Below are positions 58,624 to 64,000 of a stretch of 64,000 nt of DNA, piece after piece. The DNA is taken from positions 2,822,206-2,886,205 of the forward strand of contig CAVUYP010000001.1 in the NCBI GenBank assembly GCA_963745755.1, given 5' to 3'. Under the pieces are notes generated by a model, which was not told the DNA's origin, made no database searches, and saw only the letters and a list, made by a program, of their open reading frames with translations. Origin of the DNA: RHKX01 sp963745755 (lineage in GTDB: Bacteria > Actinomycetota > Thermoleophilia > Solirubrobacterales > 70-9). Numbering within the stretch: the stretch's first letter is position 1; each line of letters starts with the position of its first letter. The translations under genes were made by a program, and so were the position numbers.

Positions 58624-58947
58624 ATGAAGCTCGCAACCCTGATCGCCGTCGTGGCGGCGGCCCTGCTCGCCGGCTGCGGTCTCGGGGTCGACTCGCGGCC
58701 CGGTCCGGCGGCCGACGCTGCGGCGCGGCAGTCGATCGCCGCCGCCGGCGGCGATCCCGGCGAATGGATCGTCGGCAACTCGTGCGGCAGCTCGGGAACC
58801 TGCGGGGTCGAGCTCCGCGCCCGCTGCGACCCCGGCGCGGTCGTCGCGATCAACCGCTACCGGATCAAGGACAGCTTCCCGACCCTGCTCGGCGACGACC
58901 GGATCGGGCGGGCCGCCGCACGGGGCACGCCCTGCCGGAAGCGCTGA
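58624..58947 (+). CDS. Small Cys-containing lipoprotein
   Basis: Exported lipoprotein of 107 residues. MKLATLIAVVAAALLAGCGL has a lipobox with Cys near residue 18. The mature part has four further cysteines (GNSCGSSGTCGVELRARCDP and GTPCRKR) that could make two disulfides. The middle reads like a small alpha/beta sheet (VVAINRYRIKDSFPTLLGDD). No ribosome site or -10 box fits the ATG, so it is probably read from the upstream small-membrane-protein transcript. Function unknown. Confidence 0.65.
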   Translation: MKLATLIAVVAAALLAGCGLGVDSRPGPAADAAARQSIAAAGGDPGEWIVGNSCGSSGTCGVELRARCDPGAVVAINRYRIKDSFPTLLGDDRIGRAAARGTPCRKR

Positions 58948-58977
58948 GCCGGGAAGGGCCCCGCAGCGCCGGCAAGC

Positions 58978-58983
58978 TAGATT
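58978..58983 (+). promoter_or_regulatory. tRNA-His promoter, -10 TAGATT
   Basis: TAGATT ends 12 bases before the tRNA-His gene, giving a very short 5' precursor. Confidence 0.5.
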
Positions 58984-58995
58984 GGGCGCACGCAC

Positions 58996-59069
58996 GGTGG
59001 GCGTAGCTCAGTTGGTAGAGCTCCTGGTTGTGGTCCAGGCGGTCGCGGGTTCGAGTCCCGTCGCTCACC
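58996..59069 (+). tRNA. tRNA-His (anticodon GUG)
   Basis: Acceptor GTGGGCG pairs with CGCTCAC, with the extra G at -1 (58996) opposite the discriminator C, a hallmark of tRNA-His. The D-arm contains AGCTCAGTTGGTAGAGC. The anticodon stem CCTGG/CCAGG encloses TTGTGGT (anticodon GTG). The T-arm GCGGG/CCCGT-type stem surrounds TTCGAGT. No CCA is encoded. Confidence 0.93.
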
Positions 59070-59429
59070 CCTCATCATCCGGCACGTTCAAGCGGTCCTA
59101 TCGACCAGACGTGCCAGGGCGTGGAGAACAGAGGTACTCGGTGGGGTACTAACGCGCTAGCGGGTAGGTGCCCTACCACCCCTTCGCAGGAGTCCCAAGC
59201 CTTCATCATTTGAGACTCCCCCACACACGATTACGTCTAGATCGGCTGAACCCCCCAACAATCGGATTGACTCGGGATCGAAAGGGGAAACGGGATGATT
59301 GTCGGCCAGTCGTCGAGCCCCCCTGGGTCAGCGCGAGCAGCGACCGGCCCGCGACCCGATATAACCGGCGGGATAGTCTTCCCGCAATCTCCTCGGAGCC
59401 TTCGGGCCCGCAATTGAAGGGACCACCCC
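59070..59429 (+). other. Gap after tRNA-His, no gene seen
   Basis: This 360-bp stretch has lower GC and irregular codon-position composition. I see no credible ORF, repeat or integrase fragment. The 3' end of a tRNA gene is a common phage attachment point, but no direct repeat of the tRNA 3' end is visible within the window. Confidence 0.5.
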
Positions 59430-60714
59430 TTGTCCTGGCGCACACGTTGGCGAATCTACGAGTACGTCCGCAACAGCCTCTGGATCGTGCCGGCGATTCT
59501 CGGCGCGCTCGCTATCGCGATGGGCATCCTCCTCCCTGATCTCGACGAGAGCGTCTCGAAGACGATCGGGATCTCGTTCGGATCGGGCGCCGCACAGGGA
59601 ATGCTCGGTGCGATCGCCGGCGGAATGATCACCTTCACCGGCTTCGTGTTCTCGATTCTGCTGCTCGCGGTGCAGTTCGGCTCCAGCCAGTTTTCGCCGC
59701 GCATGCTCCGCCGATTCCTCCGGGATCCGACCACGAAGTTCTCGCTGGGGATCTTCATGGCGACCTTCATCTACGCACTGCTAGTCCTGCGTACGATCGG
59801 CTCAGGCGGCAACCAGGACTTCGTGCCCGACAACTCGATCAGCATCGCTTTGCTGCTGCTTCTGCTGAGCATGATCATGTTCCTGCGCCTGATCAATCGC
59901 ACAACCCAGGGTCTGCGCGTGGCCGCCGTCGTCGCCGACCTCGGCCGGGAGGGTAGAGCCGTGATCGATCGGATCTATGCCGAACCGTCGAGCGGACCCG
60001 ATCCCGGCCTGGAGCTCGCCTCCGACAGCGTCGCGGTCCGGGAGGTCGCCTTCGTCGACGAGCCCGGAGTCCTGCAGAGTCTCGATGCTCGGGGCCTGGT
60101 CAAGCTGGCGAGCGACGCCGGGGTGGTGATCGAGCTGGTCCCTCACGTGGGCGATCTGCTCCCACCCGATGTGCCGCTCTTCCGAATACATGGAAGGTGA
60201 GGGCGACGCGATCGGCGACGAGCAGCTCCGCCGGTCGGTCGCCGTGGGCGATGAGCGCACGATGCGTCAGGACCCGGCCTTCATCTTTCGGCTGCTGGCC
60301 GATATCAGTTCCAAGGCTCTCTCGCCCGGTGTAAACGACCCAACGACATCGGTTCAGGCACTCGATCAGATTGAGCTGCTTCTGCGACAGCTCGCGGGTA
60401 AGAGGCTCGGGGATGGGGTTCTCCGAGACGAGTCCGGAGTCACCCGTTTCCGCTTCCCAACCTCGAGATGGGAGGACTTCCTCAGCATCGCCCTTGACGA
60501 GACCCGCTTCTTCGGGGCGAGTTCGGTTCAGGTGATGCGCCGGCTGCGGGCGCTGCTCGAAGACCTGCGGGCAGTCGCGCCTGAGCACCGTCGCCCGGCG
60601 GTCGAAGCGCAGCTGGCGCTGCTCGACCAAAGCGTCGGTGACAGCTACGAGGACGCGACCGTGCTCGCCATCGCCAGGGGCCGCGATCGCCAGGGAATTG
60701 GCACGCCGAGGTAG
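59430..60714 (+). CDS. DUF2254 membrane protein, single frameshift
   Basis: About 427 residues after correction, the normal size for DUF2254. Membrane helices: NSLWIVPAILGALAIAMGIL, GMLGAIAGGMITFTGFVFSI, FSLGIFMATFIYALLVLRTI and ISIALLLLLLSMIMFLRLIN. Typical family sequence QFGSSQFSPRMLRRFLRD is present, as is the soluble-domain motif DISSKALSPGVNDPTTSVQA. The frame is lost at 60193-60197 (GGAAGG), between VPLFRIHG and GEGDAIGDEQLRRSVAVG, where one extra base suffices. The TTG start at 59430 follows AAGGGA. Function of the family is unknown. Confidence 0.82.
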
Positions 60715-60719
60715 ACAGG

Positions 60720-60944
60720 CGCTCCGGCTCCTTTGGGCTCGCCGTCGTTGATCGGCAGACCAAGGGCATCGCCTCAGGCAAAAGCAAGAACCTGAAGCTG
60801 AAGCTGAAGAAGGGCGACGATGGAAAGAAGATCGCCAAGGCCCTGAAGAAGGGCAAGAAGGGCAAGGCGAAGCTCAAGGTGACGCTCACCGACGACGCGA
60901 GCAACTCAAAGAAGACGAAGCTCGCAGTGACATTAAAGCGGTAG
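60720..60944 (+). pseudogene. C-terminal remnant of a Lys-rich secreted protein
   Basis: An open frame with no start codon reads RSGSFGLAVVDRQTKGIASG, then SKNLKLKLKKGDDGKKIAKA and GKAKLKVTLTDDASNSKKTK, ending at a stop at 60942-60944. The composition and the strand repeat with closing LAVTLKR match the C-terminal repeats of secreted proteins of this lineage. It abuts the end of the DUF2254 gene, so the front of the gene has been deleted or replaced. Confidence 0.6.
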
Positions 60945-61253
60945 GGGCCACATTCTCGATCCCGGTCTCTCGATCCAGATCCGGGCCGTCTCGCGGCGCA
61001 TCGGCCCACGAAAACGCGCGAGGCATGAGAACTCTTCCCGTTTAGCGCCCGCCCTCCGACCTATCCTCGTCATCAGGCGTGGGTGAGTCGCCAACTGATA
61101 CCCGCCTCCAGGCAGGGACCGGGGGGGAGGGGGGGTCGCGAAGGCGCCTGAAGCCTCGGTTCCGAATGAACACCACCGAACCGGCAACGACTGCGGCGCC
61201 ACCTCCAGGGAGCCGAGCTTAGCCCCACTACCAGCTGACCCGAGCCCATCCTG
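60945..61253. other. Gap with no gene seen
   Basis: 309 bp without a supportable ORF. It contains two long G-runs (about 61128-61142). Reverse-strand reading frames here only echo the tRNA-like sequence that follows. Confidence 0.5.
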
Positions 61254-61314
61254 GCGCTCGAAAGCATTCGGTCTGCGAAACCGAAGGTCACTGGTTCGAA
61301 TCCAGTCGGGCGCT
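61254..61314 (+). pseudogene. tRNA-Arg(GCG)-like sequence lacking the D-arm
   Basis: Acceptor GCGCTCG (61254-61260) pairs with CGGGCGC (61307-61313) with one G-U. The anticodon stem TCGGT/ACCGA (61268-61272, 61280-61284) encloses CTGCGAA, which would give anticodon GCG. The variable loop AGGTC and T-arm ACTGG/CCAGT around TTCGAAT are normal. Only 7 bases (AAAGCAT) stand where a D-arm of about 20 bases belongs. The rest is so well kept that this is either a recent deletion or a minimal tRNA-like RNA. Confidence 0.65.
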
Positions 61315-61593
61315 TTAGGAGGAGGCCGCAATGCAGCATGGACATTGCGATCGCCGCGCCTCCGCCTCTATTCCTGCGATGCGCCGCGAATCCGTCAGGA
61401 TCGGCGAACCGCATGGTCATGCGGAAAGAAACCACCGCGCAACTACCACGCAGAATGTGTCAGGGCTCTCTTCCACGCCGAGGACGTTCGCTCGACAACC
61501 CGCATACAAGAGCTGACGCGCCGGCCGCCCTTCGCGGATGGTCATGTGGCGGTCTGGTCGTCGTCCGTGCAGCGGCAGATACTGAAGCCATGA
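61315..61593. other. Gap with no convincing gene
   Basis: 279 bp between the tRNA-like element and the truncated gene. Short ORFs exist on both strands but none shows domain sequence or codon bias. GC content is visibly lower than in the flanking chromosome. Confidence 0.45.
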
Positions 61594-61722
61594 CTCGACT
61601 GCGACCAATCTCGCGAATGGAGCGTCGATGCTGAATGGCGTCGGTCAACGGGTGACGATGCGGTTCGGCGCCTCAGAGCGCTACTGGAAGGCGCGGCGTC
61701 GTGCCCAGCGGATCTACTTTGC

Positions 61723-62514
61723 ATGGCGGACTCCTTGGATGTACTACTTGCCGTCCAGGACAAGGATCCGGAGTTCCACGGGCTTACGCAATATGACTTT
61801 CAGCGTGCATTCCAGTACCTAGAGCGCCACAAGGAGATCATTGGCGTGGAGCGCGTTGCTCGACTTGAGTGGGCTTACCTGCCTGCACTCGGCCTCGTGC
61901 CGGACGCTCGTGCCCTTCATGAGCAGCTCTCCGAAAGCTCGGAGTTCTTCACTCAGGTGATTAGCGCGATCTATAAGCCGCATTCCTCGGAAGACCGCCC
62001 CGCTCCAACGCCGGAAGAGGCCGCGGTTGCCCACAACGGCTATCGACTTCTTTCGTCGTGGAGACGAGTCCCAGGGGCAGACGCTGACGGAAAGATGGAC
62101 GGGGCGCGGCTGAGGGCCTGGGTCGCAGAGGCGATCGAACAATTGACTGAAGCGGATCGGCTTGAAATTGGAGAACTCCAGATCGGCCATGTTCTCTCCC
62201 ATTCCCCTGCGGATCCGGACGGCTCTTGGCCATGTGAGCCGGTGCGGGAGCTATTGGAAGAACTCCAGAACGAGCGAGTCGAGCAGGGGCTTCGCACGCA
62301 AATCTTCAATAACAGAGGCACGACGTCGCGCTCGCCTGAAGCGGGCGGAGATCAGGAACGGGAGCTTGCGGCGAAGTACCGGGAGTCCGCGAACGCATTC
62401 TCGGCCCGATGGCCAAGGATTGCGGCGGTCTTGAGAGATCTGGCCTCCGGCTACGAATCTGATGCCAGGCGGATGGACAGCGAGGCGGAACAACGTCGGC
62501 GTGGGCTGGACTAG
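61723..62514 (+). CDS. 5'-truncated accessory protein, C-terminal part
   Basis: The ATG at 61723 gives 263 residues, but protein-like sequence in the same frame continues upstream to a stop at 61591-61593 (DAEWRRSTGDDAVRRLRALL, then EGAASCPADLLC), with no start codon. So the N-terminal part of a larger gene seems lost. The remaining part is helical: DVLLAVQDKDPEFHGLTQYD, YLPALGLVPDARALHEQLSE, RLLSSWRRVPGADADGKMDG, GLRTQIFNNRGTTSRSPEAG and AKYRESANAFSARWPRIAAV. It resembles the C-terminus of large uncharacterised actinobacterial proteins found in accessory regions. Codon use is less GC-biased than its neighbours. No function assigned. Confidence 0.6.
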   Translation: MADSLDVLLAVQDKDPEFHGLTQYDFQRAFQYLERHKEIIGVERVARLEWAYLPALGLVPDARALHEQLSESSEFFTQVISAIYKPHSSEDRPAPTPEEAAVAHNGYRLLSSWRRVPGADADGKMDGARLRAWVAEAIEQLTEADRLEIGELQIGHVLSHSPADPDGSWPCEPVRELLEELQNERVEQGLRTQIFNNRGTTSRSPEAGGDQERELAAKYRESANAFSARWPRIAAVLRDLASGYESDARRMDSEAEQRRRGLD

Positions 62515-62685
62515 CGTGCAGGGCCGCCCGCAAGGCGGTCAGTTTCGATTGGCAATGAACGGACTTAGGCGGATGATGGCCTCGACGGCCTTGGGGTTCG
62601 AAAGCCATCCCATCAGGGACCCCTCACGAACGCAACCGGCGCGCGGAATCGAGCTCGGTCTTCGGATGCGAGGTGCTGAATTGCT

Positions 62686-64000
62686 TCAGCGCGGGTGCTG
62701 GAAATCCATGCCGGCTCGAAGCTCGCCCCGGCTCAGCTTGCCGACTGGGATCGGCACCGCTCGGTAGGAAAACGTGCCGGGGAAGTCGAGCGCGAATGTC
62801 CGGGACCCGTCCGGCTTGTACTCGACGACCGGATGGTCGGTGGTGCCGGAGCCACCCCACGACACCAACCAGCTCCCGGAGCCGGACAGACGCGCCGAGC
62901 CGCAGCAGACTGCCGCCGGCACGTCGGGATCGCTGAGCGAGCCGAGCATCGTCGCAGTCCCTGCGTCCTCGTCGATCTCATAGTGGACCGCGCGTGGCGG
63001 CCGACCCTGGAACTGCCCGTTGTCGTGGGCGGTGAGCGTGCCGTCGCCGAGGATGCGGACATCGTGCTGGCCGCCGAGCGGGTTGGAGGCATGGGGGTCG
63101 TTGAGGACCGTGAGGCTCTGAGGGGTCGGCGTGCCACCGAGCTTCCAGACGATGTCGCCGCTGTCGCGGTCGATCTCGTAGATCGCGTCGGTGTGGCGCA
63201 GCGAGATCACGATCGAGTCACCGTCGAGATCGACCGCGTTCATGTGGAACACGTCGAACTGGTTGTCCTTGGCCTGCGGGATCGCGAAGTCGTCCCACCA
63301 ATGGTCGGTCTCGTCGAGGCTGATGTGATCCTTGCTGTTCCAGGTCCAGACGACCGTGCCGTCGGGCGCGACCTCCTGCAACTCGGCGTCGAGGATGATC
63401 CCGTCCGCGGGACCGCCGTACTGGGTCAGGTCCGTCGGATTGGCCCGCGGCTTGTAGGTCATCAGCATGTAGTTGCCGTTCGGGAGCAGCAGCATGTCGT
63501 GCGAATCGAGTTCGCTACCGACCGTTTGAAGCGTGTTCAGGAGGTTCCCGTCGAGATCGCGGATCTCGTACTTCGTCCCTCCGCTCGAGGCGGCGAGCGT
63601 GCCGTCGGCGAGCAGCTTGAAGTCGTTTGGCTTGTTTGCGTCTCGGTGCCACCAGACCGGCACGCCGTTACCGTCGAAGATGGTCGCGTACTGCAGCGGC
63701 GAGACCATGTACCACTTCTTATCCGCTGGCCCGTACTTGTCGAAGGTCCAGTTCGGGAAGTTGTTGGGCAGGCAGCGCACGTGGTAGTTCGAGGTGCCGA
63801 CGTCGGTCTGCGTGCTGAACGAGAACTCCTGCTCGGAGCTCAGCGGCACCGTCTCGGTGAATGAGCCGTTCTGGTCCGGTCCGCCGTCGACGGAGACCTC
63901 GTTGTCGACCGGCGCCTCGACGCTGACGTCGACGGGGCCGTTGTCGCAGCGGGTCACGTAGTCGGGCACGTCGGGATCCCACTCGGGATAGAGGCCGGGG
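62686..64000 (-). CDS. Arylsulfotransferase (ASST)-family protein, 5' end beyond window
   Basis: Beta-propeller protein of the ASST superfamily, at least 437 residues, open to the window edge. Recognisable repeats include WTFDKYGPADKKWYMVSPLQ, VPVWWHRDANKPNDFKLLAD, ELDSHDMLLLPNGNYMLMTY, EVAPDGTVVWTWNSKDHISL, DVFHMNAVDLDGDSIVISLR (His-x-N) and GDIVWKLGGTPTPQ with GGQHDVRILGDGTLTAHDNG. The spaced His residues at SHDM, FHMN and QHDV are those used by ASST-like enzymes. An Ig-like domain precedes the propeller (CDNGPVDVSVEAPVDNEVSV). Secretion is expected but its signal lies outside. Confidence 0.85.
   Translation of the reverse strand, partial: PGLYPEWDPDVPDYVTRCDNGPVDVSVEAPVDNEVSVDGGPDQNGSFTETVPLSSEQEFSFSTQTDVGTSNYHVRCLPNNFPNWTFDKYGPADKKWYMVSPLQYATIFDGNGVPVWWHRDANKPNDFKLLADGTLAASSGGTKYEIRDLDGNLLNTLQTVGSELDSHDMLLLPNGNYMLMTYKPRANPTDLTQYGGPADGIILDAELQEVAPDGTVVWTWNSKDHISLDETDHWWDDFAIPQAKDNQFDVFHMNAVDLDGDSIVISLRHTDAIYEIDRDSGDIVWKLGGTPTPQSLTVLNDPHASNPLGGQHDVRILGDGTLTAHDNGQFQGRPPRAVHYEIDEDAGTATMLGSLSDPDVPAAVCCGSARLSGSGSWLVSWGGSGTTDHPVVEYKPDGSRTFALDFPGTFSYRAVPIPVGKLSRGELRAGMDFQHPR

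Noticed and set aside
59028..59213. A 61-residue ORF across tRNA-His and the gap
   Set aside because: Its first part is translated tRNA (VRVPSLTP-type sequence), a known artefact.
60933..61435. Minus-strand ORFs reading DWIRTSDLRFRRP and TGFEPVTFGF
   Set aside because: These are typical translations of the reverse strand of a tRNA; they confirm the tRNA-like element and are not genes.

Overview
The window is about 72% GC, densely packed and strongly GC3-biased. It reads as a chromosome segment of a high-GC actinomycete, most likely class Thermoleophilia (Solirubrobacterales/Gaiellales-like). That placement is inference from the gene set: coenzyme F420 biosynthesis with a fused FbiC, an actinobacterial-type ethylmalonyl-CoA pathway, lysine-rich secreted proteins, an ASST-family protein and DUF1622. 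No rRNA or single-copy phylogenetic marker is present to settle it.

Layout. 0-4 kb: an acyl-CoA ligase cut by the window edge, a lipoprotein, and an operon sucC-sucD-ferredoxin. 4-7.4 kb: a flavin amine oxidase and GTP-dependent PEP carboxykinase. 7.4-19.2 kb: a family II pyrophosphatase, then the ethylmalonyl-CoA (EMC) pathway genes for malyl-CoA lyase, an acyl-CoA dehydrogenase in the methylsuccinyl-CoA position, a MaoC hydratase and the B12-dependent ethylmalonyl-CoA mutase. Crotonyl-CoA carboxylase/reductase lies apart at 26.4-27.6 kb. 19-26 kb: a metallo-beta-lactamase-fold protein, a secreted protein, ClpS, a LysR regulator with a divergent Arg-rich small protein, a fatty-acid hydroxylase and a two-component system. 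27.7-37.6 kb: MarR with an efflux pump, a coiled-coil nuclease-fold protein, a lactate-oxidase-family enzyme, YgfZ, MntR-MntH and an aquaporin. 37.6-43.1 kb: F420 biosynthesis (fbiC convergent to npdG-cofD-cofC-cofE). 43.1-49 kb: thioesterase, HMG-CoA lyase, 3-hydroxyacyl-CoA dehydrogenase, a DivIVA-like protein and an acyl-CoA carboxylase. 49-59 kb: FMN reductase, P450, a membrane protein resembling M28 peptidases, tRNA-Arg, a secreted protein, a very large LuxR-type regulator and tRNA-His. 59.4-62.6 kb: a lower-GC accessory stretch with gene remnants and a tRNA lacking its D-arm. The window ends inside an arylsulfotransferase-family gene.

How the genes fit together. Hydroxybutyryl-CoA dehydrogenase, Ccr, Ecm, the acyl-CoA dehydrogenase, the MaoC hydratase and malyl-CoA lyase would convert acetyl-CoA through crotonyl-, ethylmalonyl-, methylsuccinyl-, mesaconyl- and methylmalyl-CoA to glyoxylate and propionyl-CoA. 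An acyl-CoA carboxylase beta subunit, succinyl-CoA ligase and PEP carboxykinase could carry the products into C4 acids and gluconeogenesis. F420 genes supply a hydride carrier and NpdG links it to NADP(H).

Two window-wide patterns matter. Many genes start 6-10 bases downstream of a TANNNT box with no Shine-Dalgarno sequence, so leaderless transcription looks like the default. About a dozen conserved genes each carry single-base frameshifts, which points to consensus sequence errors more than to gene decay. Frameshift-corrected lengths are given in the entries.
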